A stretch of DNA of 64,000 bases, taken from positions 186,001 to 250,000 of the forward strand of contig NZ_FNAG01000001.1 in assembly GCF_900101825.1 (NCBI RefSeq), read 5' to 3'. Position 1 is the first letter of the stretch; every line of letters begins with the position of its first letter. Below, piece by piece: positions 1 to 8,796 of the stretch. The DNA is from Aquimonas voraii. GTDB taxonomy: Bacteria > Pseudomonadota > Gammaproteobacteria > Xanthomonadales > Xanthomonadaceae. The position numbers and the translations under genes were made by a program. The notes under the pieces were generated by a model. That model searched no databases. It saw nothing but the letters and a program-made list of their open reading frames with translations, and had not been told where the DNA came from.

Positions 1-2
1 TC

Positions 3-1241
3 GAGAGTCCCGTACCCGATGTGCGCGTGCAGTTCTTTGCCGATGCTGCGGGCCAGCAGCCCATCGAACAGCTGGTGCACGTCGTCGGCTTCCCGGCCGA
101 GTACTACGTGCAGGTCAGCAACCGCTCCGCACTCCCCCTGACGGGCGTCCGCCTGCGCGAGTTCCTGCCCACCTCCGGCGGCAGCCTGTCGCCGGCCGTG
201 ACCCCGGTCGCTTGCGAAGAGGTTGCCGGCGCCGCGCCGGTGGCCTGCGCGGGTCCGACCCTCGATCAGGCGATTGACCTTGCGGGCAATGCGACGCGGA
301 CCTTCCGCCTGCAGCGCCAGATCGGCGGCTCGGTTGCGATCGAACCCGAAACCGGCGCCCTGCTGGCCGTGGCGGCCTTCGTCGACCCGGCGCAGGGCAA
401 CGACGCGCTGCCCGCCGACAATGCGCGTTCGCTGCGCCTTGGCACCATTCTCAACAATCCGCCCACCATCGATTGCCAAGGATTGCCGGCTTCGGGCGCG
501 CCGCTGAGCGCAACCGTCAATTTCCTGGAAACCGACACCGCCCCCCGCAGTTTCGACTGCGCCGTGGCGGACAGCGATGGCGTGCAGAGCTTCGCGATTG
601 TCCAGAACGGCAACCCCGGCACTTCGCCGGTGACCGGCGCGCTCAGCGGCGGCCCAGGCAACTGGACCCTCACGCTGACACGCGAACCGAGTCAGATCGG
701 CTCCACCACGCTCCGCCTCGAAGCCACGGATGCCTTGGGCGGCGTGCGCGTGCTGAACGTGGTAGTGAATGTGACTGATGTGAATTCGGCGCCGAGCTTC
801 ACCCTGCTGACAGATGAGATCCGACTGTCGCCCACTGGCGGACTGCCGCGAGATGCCACCGGTCAGCCCATCGATTCGCCGAACGTGGTCCGTGGCGGCA
901 ACTGCCCGAGCCTTGATGTGTGCTCCCTGACTTTCCCGGACTTCCTCCGCAATCGCTCCGTCGGCGTGCAGCCGGAGTCTCCCGGGCAGCAGCTGCAGGC
1001 GAGCATCAGCTGCGCGCCGCATTCGACCGGCGTCAATCCCTTCGAGGTTGTCCCCAGCATCACGCCGAGCAGCCCGCAGTCGGCGGATCAGCCCTTTGGC
1101 TTCGCCCTGACCTATCGCAAGTCGAACTTTGATCCCGCGCCAAGCCCCGCGGTTGAAGTGTTCTGCACGATCACGGTGACTGACACGGGCTCGCCGACCC
1201 TGAACGCTCAGCAGACGCTGCGGATCGTCTACAACAACTGA
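3..1241 (+). CDS. C-terminal part of a large secreted/cell-surface repeat protein (5' end outside window)
   Basis: The frame is open to the left edge of the window, so the true start lies outside; the GTG at 21 is only an internal codon. The visible 413 residues are rich in Pro, Thr, Ser, Val and Asn, with paired cysteines and beta-sandwich-like segments. A junction motif (VTDVNSAPSFT) is typical of cadherin-like or Ig-like repeats in bacterial adhesins. I see no catalytic motif and no sorting signal at the C-terminus (it ends RIVYNN). Exact function is unknown; a structural extracellular role is inferred from composition only. A strong terminator follows the stop codon within 25 nt, so this is the end of its transcription unit. 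Confidence 0.7.
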   Translation, partial: ESPVPDVRVQFFADAAGQQPIEQLVHVVGFPAEYYVQVSNRSALPLTGVRLREFLPTSGGSLSPAVTPVACEEVAGAAPVACAGPTLDQAIDLAGNATRTFRLQRQIGGSVAIEPETGALLAVAAFVDPAQGNDALPADNARSLRLGTILNNPPTIDCQGLPASGAPLSATVNFLETDTAPRSFDCAVADSDGVQSFAIVQNGNPGTSPVTGALSGGPGNWTLTLTREPSQIGSTTLRLEATDALGGVRVLNVVVNVTDVNSAPSFTLLTDEIRLSPTGGLPRDATGQPIDSPNVVRGGNCPSLDVCSLTFPDFLRNRSVGVQPESPGQQLQASISCAPHSTGVNPFEVVPSITPSSPQSADQPFGFALTYRKSNFDPAPSPAVEVFCTITVTDTGSPTLNAQQTLRIVYNN

Positions 1242-1264
1242 TCGCCATTCGCCCAGAACAGCTG

Positions 1265-1295
1265 AACGCCGGAGCTTGCTCCGGCGTTTGCTTTT
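1265..1295 (+). terminator. Rho-independent terminator after the surface-protein gene
   Basis: An 11-bp perfect stem (AACGCCGGAGC at 1265-1275 with GCTCCGGCGTT at 1278-1288) is followed by TGCTTTT. It sits 24 nt after the stop codon of the upstream gene and before relA, separating the two transcription units. Confidence 0.85.
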
Positions 1296-1312
1296 GAAGT
1301 CCACTGTCGCGC

Positions 1313-3439
1313 ATGAGCAAGCCCGTACCCTCCAGCCCGGCCGAGTGGCTGCGCCAGCGTGCGCCCCAGAATTCCGCGCTGCCTGCTGATGTGGCGGCAT
1401 GGGTGGAGGCGACCGGCGTCGCCGCGTCCGAGCAGGGAGTATTGACCGACAGTCTTGGCCTGCTCGATCGCCTCGGTGCCGATGCCGACACCCTGCAGGC
1501 GGCGCTGCTCTATGCCGCGGGGCCGGAGCTTGAAGCCAAGCCGCCGTGGCCGCTGTCGGCCTCGGTGCGCACTCTGCTGGAGGGCCTGCACGAGGCTGAG
1601 AAGGTGTGGGCGCTGTGGGGCGAGCGCGGCGCCCGCAGCAGCGCCGAGGGCCTGCGCCGCCTGCTGCTGGCGATCATTCGCGATCTGCGCGTTGTGCTGA
1701 TCCTGCTGGCGCGTCAGCTGGCGAAGATGCGCGCTGCCGGCGAGGTGGATGAGGAGGCGAGACGCAGGCTCGCCCAGCTGAGCGCCGACATCCACGCGCC
1801 GCTGGCCAACCGGCTGGGCATCTGGCAGCTGAAGTGGGAGCTGGAGGACCTCGCCTTCCGCTACCTGCAGCCCGACACCTACCGGCGCATCGCCAAACTG
1901 CTCGATGAAAAGCGCGGCGACCGCGAGCGCTTCATCGAGGATGCAAAGGCGCGACTGCGCGCCGCGCTGGCCGAGGCCGGCATCCGCGCCGAAGTGGCTG
2001 GTCGGCCCAAGCACATCTACAGCATCTGGAAAAAGATGCAGCGCAAGGACGTGCCGTTCTCGGATCTCTACGACATCCGCGCAGTGCGCGTGCTGGTCGA
2101 TGACCTCACCGCCTGCTACGCCGCGCTCGGTGTGGCGCACAGCCTGTGGACGCCGATCGCTTCCGAGTTCGACGACTACATCGCCAACCCCAAGGGCAAC
2201 AACTACCGCAGCCTGCATACGGCCGTGGTCGGGCCCGAGGGTAAGACGCTGGAGATCCAGATCCGCACCCACGAGATGCACCAGCATGCCGAGCTGGGCG
2301 TGGCGGCGCACTGGCGCTACAAGGAGGGCGGCGGCAGCGACGCCGAGTTCGAACGCAAGATCGCGTGGATGCGCCAGCTGCTCGAAGGCAAGGAGGGCGA
2401 GGAGGACACCGCGCTGCTCGCCGGATTGTCGACTGAGCTGATCGAAGACCGCGTCTACCTGCTGACACCGCAGGGGCAGGTCATCGATCTGCCGCGCGGC
2501 GGCACCGTGCTCGACTTCGCCTACCACGTACACACCGAGGTCGGGCATCGCTGCCGCGGCGCCAAGGTCAACGGCCGCATCGTCCCGCTGACTTATGCGC
2601 CGCGCTCGGGCGACCGCGTCGAGATCCTCACCGGCAAGGTGTCCGAGCCGCGCCGAGACTGGCTGCTGCAGGGTGCGGGCTATCTCATCTCCGGCCGCGC
2701 CCGCGACAAGGTGCGCGCCTGGTTCCACAAGCTCGATCAGGCCCGCAACCTGCAGGAAGGTCGCGAGGTGCTGGACAAGGAACTCAAGCGCCTGGCCCTG
2801 CACCAGCTGGACCTCAACCTGGTGCTGCCGAAGTTCCGCCTGCCGCGGATCGAGGACCTCTATTTCGCGGTGGCGCTGGGCGACCTGAGCCCCAGCCAGG
2901 TCGCGCGCGCTCTCCACGAGGTCAGCAGCCCGAAGCAGGAGCCCGAAGCGCCGAAGCCGCTGATCTCGGCGGCCAAGCCGCCCAAGCCCGACCGCGGGCT
3001 CACCATCGAGGGCGTGGGCAACCTGCTGACCCAGCTCGCGCGCTGCTGCCAGCCGGTGGCGGGCGATCCCATCGTCGGCTTTCTCACCCGCGGCCGTGGG
3101 GTCAGCATCCACCGCGAGGATTGCCCCTCAATGCAGCATCTGGCCGCGCGCCATCCCGAGCGCGTGCTGCCGGTGGAGTGGGGCCGCCGCGGCGGCCAGA
3201 GCTACCAGGTCGACGTGCTGGTGCGTGCCATCGACCGCAAATGGCTGCTGAAAGACCTCACCAACGTGATCGGCGTGGCCAACGCCTATGTGCTGGGCGT
3301 GAACAGCCGGATGGACCCCGAGACCTCCAAGGCCGAACTCCGTTTTTCGCTGCGCGTCAACGACTTCCAGCAGCTCGGCGAGCTGCTGGGCAAGCTGGCC
3401 GCGGTGCCCGGGGTCAGCGAGGTGCGGCGCACGCCCTGA
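1313..3439 (+). CDS. relA: GTP pyrophosphokinase RelA, (p)ppGpp synthetase I
   Basis: 708 residues, close to E. coli RelA. The protein makes ppGpp from ATP and GDP/GTP on stalled ribosomes during amino acid starvation. Order of domains: an N-terminal pseudo-hydrolase region where the HDxxxD motif is replaced by YAAGPE, so hydrolase activity is expected to be lost; the synthetase domain at about 190-330 with the RelA-type acidic EFDD motif (rather than the RFKD of bifunctional Rel/SpoT) in EFDDYIANPKGNNYRSLHT; a TGS domain at about 380-445; and a C-terminal ACT domain (VLVRAIDRKWLLKDLTNVIG). The substitution of both motifs points to a dedicated synthetase; a SpoT would be needed elsewhere. No clear Shine-Dalgarno sequence precedes the ATG, which follows the upstream terminator by 17 nt. 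Confidence 0.95.
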   Translation: MSKPVPSSPAEWLRQRAPQNSALPADVAAWVEATGVAASEQGVLTDSLGLLDRLGADADTLQAALLYAAGPELEAKPPWPLSASVRTLLEGLHEAEKVWALWGERGARSSAEGLRRLLLAIIRDLRVVLILLARQLAKMRAAGEVDEEARRRLAQLSADIHAPLANRLGIWQLKWELEDLAFRYLQPDTYRRIAKLLDEKRGDRERFIEDAKARLRAALAEAGIRAEVAGRPKHIYSIWKKMQRKDVPFSDLYDIRAVRVLVDDLTACYAALGVAHSLWTPIASEFDDYIANPKGNNYRSLHTAVVGPEGKTLEIQIRTHEMHQHAELGVAAHWRYKEGGGSDAEFERKIAWMRQLLEGKEGEEDTALLAGLSTELIEDRVYLLTPQGQVIDLPRGGTVLDFAYHVHTEVGHRCRGAKVNGRIVPLTYAPRSGDRVEILTGKVSEPRRDWLLQGAGYLISGRARDKVRAWFHKLDQARNLQEGREVLDKELKRLALHQLDLNLVLPKFRLPRIEDLYFAVALGDLSPSQVARALHEVSSPKQEPEAPKPLISAAKPPKPDRGLTIEGVGNLLTQLARCCQPVAGDPIVGFLTRGRGVSIHREDCPSMQHLAARHPERVLPVEWGRRGGQSYQVDVLVRAIDRKWLLKDLTNVIGVANAYVLGVNSRMDPETSKAELRFSLRVNDFQQLGELLGKLAAVPGVSEVRRTP

Positions 3440-3488
3440 GCCCGGCCGCCCCAGGCAACGCTGCCATGGCGGCGACGATTCGCAGACA

Positions 3489-4178
3489 ATGGCGGCGATG
3501 CCCGCGCTGCCCGCTGCCTCTGTGACGCCTTCGCTCGACTGGTTCGCCAGCGCGGCAGGCGCGCGCCTGCTGGCCTGCGAGGCGCCGGGCCTGCAGGAGT
3601 TCGGCAGCCGCTGCGTGGGCTGTCGCGCGCTGCTGCTCTGCGGCAGCCGTGCCAGCGGATTTGCGCTGGATCTCGAGGGCCCGCGCGCCGCTGTCTCCTT
3701 GGGCTTCGATGCACGCAGCGGTGCGCTCGCCGGCCCTTTGCGCGCGGACATCGACGGCCTGCCGTTCTGCCGCGAAAGCTTCGGCCTGATCCTCGCCTGG
3801 CACCTGCCCGCGCAGATGGCGTTCGAGCACTTCGATTTCGCCGAGGCCGCCGAATTGCTGCAGCCGGAAGGTGAGCTGGTGCTGGTGGGCCTGAACGGGC
3901 TGTCGGCCTGGCGCCTGCACTGGCAGCGCTATGGCCTGCGGCCGCTGCAGGTGAGCAGTGTGCGGCAGCGCGCGCAGGCCGCCGGCTTCGAGCTGCGCGC
4001 GGTGCGTGGTCTCGGCCCGCGCTGGCCCTGGGCCTTGGGTGACGAACCCGGCCCGGCAGTGCTGCAGTCGACCACGCTGTGCGCCAGCCTGCTGCTGCAG
4101 TTCAAGCGCCGCCGCCACGGCCTCACCCCGCTGCCTGCGCGCCGCGCGCTGGCGGCCGCACGATTGGGAGCTCCATGA
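3489..4178 (+). CDS. YafS-like class I SAM-dependent methyltransferase
   Basis: 229 residues. The sequence has the remains of a Rossmann methyltransferase fold: the segment [24 protein letters not shown] matches the post-motif II 'D.LPF....D.ii..h.lE' pattern, followed by [14 protein letters not shown] as motif III. The N-terminal glycine-rich SAM loop is poorly conserved. Position directly upstream of rnhA is the same as that of E. coli yafS, which supports the assignment; the substrate is unknown. Its TGA overlaps the rnhA ATG (ATGA), implying translational coupling. The start is not marked by a clear ribosome-binding site, and the ATG at 3498 is an alternative. Confidence 0.75.
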   Translation: MAAMPALPAASVTPSLDWFASAAGARLLACEAPGLQEFGSRCVGCRALLLCGSRASGFALDLEGPRAAVSLGFDARSGALAGPLRADIDGLPFCRESFGLILAWHLPAQMAFEHFDFAEAAELLQPEGELVLVGLNGLSAWRLHWQRYGLRPLQVSSVRQRAQAAGFELRAVRGLGPRWPWALGDEPGPAVLQSTTLCASLLLQFKRRRHGLTPLPARRALAAARLGAP

Positions 4179-4621
4179 AAGAGGTTGAGATCTACACCGA
4201 CGGCGCCTGCCTCGGAAACCCCGGCCCAGGCGGCTGGGGCGCTCTGCTGCGCCACGGCGCGCACGAGAAGGAGCTGGCCGGCGGCGAGCCCGCCACCACC
4301 AACAACCGCATGGAGCTGCTGGCTGCGATTCGCGCGCTCGAGGCGCTGCGCGAGCCATGCCGGGTGGTGCTGCACACCGACTCGCAGTACGTGCAGAAAG
4401 GCATCAGCGAGTGGATCGGCGGCTGGCAGCGGCGCGGCTGGAAGACCGCCGATGGCAAGCCGGTCAAGAACGACGATCTGTGGCGGGCGCTGCTGGTGGC
4501 GCAGAAGTCGCACAAGGTCGACTGGCGCTGGGTGAGAGGGCACTCCGGCCACGTCGAGAACGAGCGCGTCGACCAACTCGCCCGCGAGGCCGCGCTGCGC
4601 ATCAAGGAGAAGGCCGCATGA
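4175..4621 (+). CDS. rnhA: Ribonuclease HI
   Basis: 148 residues, near the 155 of E. coli RNase HI. It cleaves the RNA strand of RNA-DNA hybrids, removing R-loops and primer remnants. All active-site residues are visible: D9 ([15 protein letters not shown]), E47 (NNRMELLA), D69 (HTDSQY), H123 and D133 ([16 protein letters not shown]). The start ATG at 4175 was chosen because the family begins just before the YTDG strand and GGGAG lies 5 nt upstream; longer versions of this frame only extend into the preceding methyltransferase gene. Both junctions are ATGA overlaps, so methyltransferase, rnhA and dnaQ form one coupled unit. Confidence 0.96.
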   Translation: MKEVEIYTDGACLGNPGPGGWGALLRHGAHEKELAGGEPATTNNRMELLAAIRALEALREPCRVVLHTDSQYVQKGISEWIGGWQRRGWKTADGKPVKNDDLWRALLVAQKSHKVDWRWVRGHSGHVENERVDQLAREAALRIKEKAA

Positions 4622-5325
4622 GGCAGGTTGTGCTGGACACAGAAACCACCGGCATGCCGGTCGAGCGCGGCCATCGCATCATCGAAATCGGCGCGGTCGA
4701 AATCATCAACCGGCGGCTGACGGGCCGTACCTTCCACCACTACATCCACCCCGAGCGCGAGATCGACGAGGGCGCGCAGGCGGTCCACGGCATCAGCCTG
4801 GAGTTCCTTGAAGGCAAGCCGCGCTTCGCCGGCATCGCCGACGAACTGATCGAATTCCTGCGCGGCGCCGAGCTGATCGCCCACAACGCGGCCTTCGACG
4901 TGGGTTTCCTGAACGCCGAGCTGGCGCGCCTGCCGAACACCCCCAGCGTGCGTGACCTCGCGATCGTGACCGACACGCTGGCGATGGCGCGCGAGCGCTA
5001 TCCGGGCCAGCGCAACAGCCTGGACGCGCTGTGCAAGCGCCTCGGCGTGGACAACGGCCACCGCAACCTGCACGGCGCGCTGCTCGACGCCGAGCTGCTG
5101 GCCGATGTCTACCTCGCGATGACCTCGGGTCAGACCGATCTGGGCCTCGCGGTCGCCGCCGAGAGCGCGGCCGCGGCCAGCGCGCGCCGGGTCAGCTTCG
5201 ACCCGGGCCAGCTGCGCGTGGTCGCCGCCAGCGAGGACGATCTGCAGGCGCACCGCGCCTGGGTCGACAAGCTGCGCGGCGCCAGCGGTGGCCGCAGCCT
5301 GTGGCCGGAGGCCGCCGAGGCGTGA
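4618..5325 (+). CDS. dnaQ: DNA polymerase III epsilon subunit, 3'-5' proofreading exonuclease
   Basis: 235 residues. The DEDDh exonuclease residues are in place: D7 and E9 (LDTETTG), D94 ([11 protein letters not shown]), H152 and D157 ([10 protein letters not shown]). After about residue 185 comes an Ala/Glu-rich linker and a C-terminal tail, where the known family binds the alpha polymerase subunit. The ATG at 4618 overlaps the rnhA stop (ATGA). In E. coli rnhA and dnaQ are divergent; here they are co-directional and coupled. The stop codon overlaps a GTG start of the downstream protein kinase gene. Confidence 0.95.
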   Translation: MRQVVLDTETTGMPVERGHRIIEIGAVEIINRRLTGRTFHHYIHPEREIDEGAQAVHGISLEFLEGKPRFAGIADELIEFLRGAELIAHNAAFDVGFLNAELARLPNTPSVRDLAIVTDTLAMARERYPGQRNSLDALCKRLGVDNGHRNLHGALLDAELLADVYLAMTSGQTDLGLAVAAESAAAASARRVSFDPGQLRVVAASEDDLQAHRAWVDKLRGASGGRSLWPEAAEA

Positions 5326-6347
5326 GCCGCGAGCTGCCCCGCCTGCCGGCCGACAGCCCGCGAGAGGTCGCGGGCTTCCGCATCCAGCGTCTCCTGGGCG
5401 GCGGCAGCAGTGCGCGGGTCTATCTGGCCGAGCATCCCCTGCGCCATCGGCCGGTGGCGGTGAAGCTGATCCGCGCCGATCTGGAAGCCGACGAGGATGG
5501 GCTGGAGGAACTGCTGGCGGCGGTGCGGCGCGCCCGTGGCCTGCGCCATCCGCACCTGGAGCGGGTCATCGAAGTGCAGCGCGGCGCCGAGGGCGTGCAG
5601 ATCGTCAGCGAGTACCTGCCGGGCGGCAGCCTGCGCCAGCGTCTGGAGAAGGCCGGCTCGCTGCCCGCTCTGCAGGCCCTGGTGATCCTGAAACAGGTGC
5701 TGTCGGCGCTGTCGGCCCTGCACCAGCGCGGCCTCGTGCATCGCGATGTGAAGCCCGGCAACGTGCTGTTCGACACCGAGGGGCGCGCGGTGCTGGTCGA
5801 TTTCGGCCTGCTGCAGCCGATCCGCGAAGCGGAGGCGCCGGGACCTGCCGACAGCGTGCTCGCGCCCGCGCTTGGCGCGGGCTCCTCGCGTGCCGGCCAG
5901 ATCGCCGGCACCGCGGCCTACATGGCGCCGGAACAGGCGCGCGGCGAAGCGGTTGATGCGCGTGCCGACCTCTACAGCCTCGGGGTGATGGCCTTCGAAC
6001 TGCTGAGCGGCCGTCTGCCCTACCGCAGCGAGGACCCGCTGACCCTGGCCGAACTGCACGAGCGCGCGCCGCTGCCGGAACTGCCGCGCGCGGTCGACTG
6101 GCTGCAGCCCTTGATCGACGCACTGCTGGCCAAGCGACCCGACGATCGCCTGGATTCCGCGCAGGCGGTGCTGCAGGTCATCGAAACCCTGGTGCTGGCC
6201 GAGCCCGCAGCAGCCGACATCGCGCCGCGCACGACCTCGCGCCTGCTGCGCGCGCCACGTCCTCCGCGTGCATGGCGTAGACGCCTGATGGCCCTTTCGG
6301 CGCTCGCAGCCGCACTTGCGGCCGCATGGGTGCTGCTCGCCCGGTAG
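5322..6347 (+). CDS. Tail-anchored Hanks-type serine/threonine protein kinase
   Basis: 341 residues from the GTG at 5322, which overlaps the dnaQ stop (GTGA); longer readings of the frame merely run over dnaQ. The kinase domain spans about 16-290: glycine loop LLGGGSSARVYLA, catalytic Lys48 (VAVKLI), catalytic loop HRDVKPGN with D142, DFG at 160-162, and YMAPEQA plus DLYSLGVMAFELLSG. It therefore looks active. A basic stretch (RAPRPPRAWRRR) precedes a single hydrophobic segment at the extreme C-terminus (about 318-340), with almost nothing after it, so the kinase should face the cytoplasm from the inner membrane. No phosphatase, FHA or PASTA partner is adjacent. Substrates cannot be inferred, but coupling to dnaQ is unusual. 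Confidence 0.88.
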   Translation: MSRELPRLPADSPREVAGFRIQRLLGGGSSARVYLAEHPLRHRPVAVKLIRADLEADEDGLEELLAAVRRARGLRHPHLERVIEVQRGAEGVQIVSEYLPGGSLRQRLEKAGSLPALQALVILKQVLSALSALHQRGLVHRDVKPGNVLFDTEGRAVLVDFGLLQPIREAEAPGPADSVLAPALGAGSSRAGQIAGTAAYMAPEQARGEAVDARADLYSLGVMAFELLSGRLPYRSEDPLTLAELHERAPLPELPRAVDWLQPLIDALLAKRPDDRLDSAQAVLQVIETLVLAEPAAADIAPRTTSRLLRAPRPPRAWRRRLMALSALAAALAAAWVLLAR

Positions 6348-6361
6348 CGGAAGCCCAAGCC

Positions 6362-7594
6362 CTACGGCACTTCGAAGCCGTTGCGGAACACTGCGCCCGG
6401 CACAACCACCGGCTGGAAGCAGGCGGCCTGTTGGATACGTGGTTCGATCGAGGTCCGCGCGCAGGGCGAGAAGGTGCTGGAGCCGTTCAGGCTCGGGCTC
6501 ATCAGCCAGCTGCCGGTCTGCGATTCGCAAACGCTGCCGCTCTGGCCGTCGTGGCTGGCGCCGAAGTTGTGCCCCATCTCATGGGCAATGGTCAGCGCGG
6601 TGGTGGTGTTGGCGGCGCGGACCTGGTTGATGCCGTAGCCGAATGAGGTGCTGCAAAGCACCGAGAGATAGGCCACGCCCACCGTATTGCCGTCGAAGTC
6701 CTTGCCGCTGAAGAGGTGGTTCAGGCCGCCCTTGGGGATGTTGCTGCCCGCACCGCTCGTCATATAGGTGCGGAAGCGCGTCAGCAGCGTATCGCTGCCG
6801 CTGACCACGGTCGTGTTGAGCGTGCCGTTGTCGCTCAGATGGCGCAGCGTGCCAACGACGATGCGGGTCTGGAACTGATCGCTGTAGATGCCATCGACGA
6901 CGTTGATGCGCGAGGCCACGACGGCATCGCGGTTGCCGCCGTGCACGCTGCCGAACTCGGTGTCGGTCACCACGGTGACCGCGAGCTGGCGCACCGGGCT
7001 GCCGAGCTTCCCGGGGCCAGCGGCCGCCCCACGCAGGTGGCGCGCGAAGTTCTCGTAGCTGGTGCGGGCAGAGCCTGTCTTCAGTGGGTAGCCCGGCACC
7101 GCGACCACGTCGTCGACGAGGCCGGGCAATTCGACGTCGCGCAGGCGATAGGCGAGTAGCGTGTCCGCCGAGGCCGGGGCGCGCTTCACCAGACTGGCGG
7201 CCAGGGTGTCGGCGCGGTCCAGCAGCACCAGCTCCGTGCCGTCGAAGTAGGCACCGGAGTAGCGGCCATCGATCAGTGACAAGCGCAGCCAGCTGCCTTC
7301 GATGCCTTCGATCTCGCCCTCGTAATGCGTGCCGAGCGCATCGATGGAGGCGCGCGATTGCGGCGGTAGCGCAGCCAGCAGGGCGTGGTTCTCGCGCAGA
7401 CGCAGCTGCAGGGTCTGGCCTTCGATCTGCAGGTTGAGGCGATCCTGAGCGCGGCGGTCGGTTTCGAGCCGGGCTTCGGCATGGGCAAGGATGCGGGCTT
7501 CGGTCTCGGCAAGGGCCGCGCCGAGCGGCAGCGACAGCGCGAGGCCGGCCAGCAGCCGGCGCAGCGTGGGGCGGAAGTCTGAAGCGGAACGCAT
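6362..7594 (-). CDS. Secreted reprolysin-like (M12B-type) zinc metalloprotease
   Basis: 410 residues from the ATG at 7594, preferred because it opens a signal peptide (RRLLAGLALSLPLGAALAE); a longer frame to 7804 adds a segment with no features. The catalytic zinc motif HEMGHNFGASHD places H338, E339, H342 and H348, followed by a methionine-turn-like SWLMSP. Residues 30-200 look like a propeptide region. The C-terminus (GAVFRNGFEVP) carries a short FRNGFE motif that I recall at the ends of other exported proteins of this bacterial order; it may be a processing or export tag, but that is inference. The gene converges on the kinase gene with a 14-nt gap. Two palindromes lie just upstream. Confidence 0.88.
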   Translation of the reverse strand: MRSASDFRPTLRRLLAGLALSLPLGAALAETEARILAHAEARLETDRRAQDRLNLQIEGQTLQLRLRENHALLAALPPQSRASIDALGTHYEGEIEGIEGSWLRLSLIDGRYSGAYFDGTELVLLDRADTLAASLVKRAPASADTLLAYRLRDVELPGLVDDVVAVPGYPLKTGSARTSYENFARHLRGAAAGPGKLGSPVRQLAVTVVTDTEFGSVHGGNRDAVVASRINVVDGIYSDQFQTRIVVGTLRHLSDNGTLNTTVVSGSDTLLTRFRTYMTSGAGSNIPKGGLNHLFSGKDFDGNTVGVAYLSVLCSTSFGYGINQVRAANTTTALTIAHEMGHNFGASHDGQSGSVCESQTGSWLMSPSLNGSSTFSPCARTSIEPRIQQAACFQPVVVPGAVFRNGFEVP

Positions 7595-7937
7595 AGCCTG
7601 ACCAAATGCAAAAAACTGTGCCAAGTCTAGGCCGGGCCGGCGTTTTGGCGAGTGAACAGGTTCACCAAACGCTGGATCCGCCAGGCGGATCCAGCCGCGA
7701 GAGCCGGCCGTTCCCAACGCGCAGCCGGCCGCTTGCGATCCCTCGCAGCGTCCACGCCGGGGCTCTGCCTGCACTGGTCTCACCTGTGCCGGCCACGCAA
7801 GCAATGACTACAATTCGCGCCCCGCAGAGCGATAGCCGAGAGCAACGCTGACGCCGAACACGAGTCTGCTTGCCCTCGCGTCATCGATCTGCAGCCAGCG
7901 CAATGGCCTTGGGTGGACAGCACCAGAAGTCTGCAAG
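7595..7937. other. Intergenic region between the metalloprotease and MarR-like genes
   Basis: A 343-nt divergent gap. Apart from the two palindromes at 7652-7695 I see no gene. It should contain both divergent promoters, but no convincing -35/-10 pair can be picked by eye. Confidence 0.5.
7652..7695. promoter_or_regulatory. Pair of adjacent palindromes upstream of the metalloprotease gene
   Basis: GTGAACAGGTTCAC (7652-7665) is a 14-bp palindrome with a 2-nt centre, resembling a dimeric regulator site. Six bases further is a longer perfect inverted repeat, GCTGGATCCGCC (7671-7682) and GGCGGATCCAGC (7684-7695), separated by one A. They lie 58-101 nt upstream of the metalloprotease start at 7594. 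The first looks like an operator; the second could be an operator or hairpin. No regulator is assigned. Confidence 0.45.
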
Positions 7938-8270
7938 ATGAGCACGATAGCGAAGCACTCAACGATCACTCGTTTTCTTATGCAGGTTCGCAGGAAGATT
8001 GATAACGACATGCCCCTGCAGCGTCTGCAGGCGTTCTTGCTGATCGCGAGTCGAGGAGACGCCGGGACCAATCACGCGACACTCATCCATGAACTCGAGT
8101 TGTCGCGCTCGCAGGCGTCGAAGGTGGTGGCGGACCTGACCGAGCTTACGAGCCGGAAGGAGCCAGGCCCTGGGCTCGTTGAGTCGGTTCCTGATCCGAT
8201 GAACATGCGAACCCGAATCGTCAAACTGACTCCGAAGGGGCGGCAGGTCTACGAGCAGTGCTTGTCTTGA
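7938..8270 (+). CDS. Small MarR-family-like winged-helix regulator
   Basis: 110 residues. The middle reads as a winged helix: LQAFLLIASRGDAGTNHATLIHELELSRSQASKVVADLTEL (helix-turn-helix with recognition helix SRSQASKVVADL), followed by GLVESVPDPMNMRTRIVKLTPKGRQVYEQ, the wing plus the LT.KG sequence shared by MarR proteins. It is shorter than classical MarR (about 140), lacking most of the dimerisation helices; such short forms also occur in phage and plasmid regulators. The ATG at 7938 has only a weak ribosome-binding site; the ATG at 7980 is a possible alternative. Its target is unknown; the divergent metalloprotease gene is one candidate. Confidence 0.7.
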   Translation: MSTIAKHSTITRFLMQVRRKIDNDMPLQRLQAFLLIASRGDAGTNHATLIHELELSRSQASKVVADLTELTSRKEPGPGLVESVPDPMNMRTRIVKLTPKGRQVYEQCLS

Positions 8271-8627
8271 AGAGTGGAATTGGCACGGTGTGCCAGGTTC
8301 GAAGATGCGAAGTGCAAACTTGAGGGGCAGGCCCATGGAGCGCGCAATGTCCCTGCTCGGTTTTGGCGGGCGCATCGCATTCTGAAGCTTGGCTTGCGCC
8401 GAAGGGCGGGTCTCCTGCAGGATGCGATCCCCTTCGCCCCGCACCCCTGTGCGGTGTGGCGGGACGGCGTTTCAGCCCGAGGGGTGATGCGCCGATGGCA
8501 CCCGCTGCGCCGAGGGATCATTGGTGCAGTATCGGCAGGAAAGGCCGGCAGCGGCTGGCAGAAACTGGACAAGAATCAATCTTCATGGCGCCCCCGGGGC
8601 GCCGGATAAGCGGCAGCGAAGCGGCCC
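8271..8627. other. Intergenic region before tRNA-Ser
   Basis: A 357-nt stretch without a supportable gene; the short frames in it have no family features. It holds a perfect 8+1+8 palindrome (GGCGCCCCCGGGGCGCC, 8587-8603) 24 nt before the tRNA, which may influence tRNA transcription or end upstream transcription; it lacks a T-tract. Confidence 0.5.
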
Positions 8628-8717
8628 GGAGGGATGGCCGAGCGGTTTAAGGCACCGGTCTTGAAAACCGGCGTGGCAGCGATGTCACCGTGGGTTCGAA
8701 TCCCACTCCCTCCGCCA
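8628..8717 (+). tRNA. tRNA-Ser (anticodon UGA)
   Basis: A 90-nt gene with acceptor stem GGAGGGA (8628-8634) pairing with TCCCTCC (8707-8713), discriminator G and encoded CCA (8715-8717). The anticodon arm CCGGT-CTTGAAA-ACCGG gives anticodon TGA. A long variable arm follows and the T arm contains GTTCGAATC, all as expected of serine tRNA. The gene is intact, and no integrase or att-like duplicate of its 3' end is seen nearby. Confidence 0.96.
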
Positions 8718-8796
8718 TCCGATCGCCGCGACGTGCCCGCCTTTACAGCGCGCGCGCCCGCATGCTCGACTGCCCGCTTCCGGCAAGGGGCAGGGC

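Noticed and set aside
1229-3112. Long minus-strand frame of 627 residues opposite relA
   Set aside because: It lies antisense to relA, whose motifs are complete. The long frame follows from high GC at third codon positions and has no family features.
8274-8609. 111-residue plus-strand frame before tRNA-Ser
   Set aside because: No ribosome-binding site and no recognisable family; treated as non-coding spacer.
8628-8717. Integration site at tRNA-Ser for a genomic island
   Set aside because: The tRNA is intact, no integrase follows, and no duplicated 3' end was seen; downstream genes look like core metabolism.
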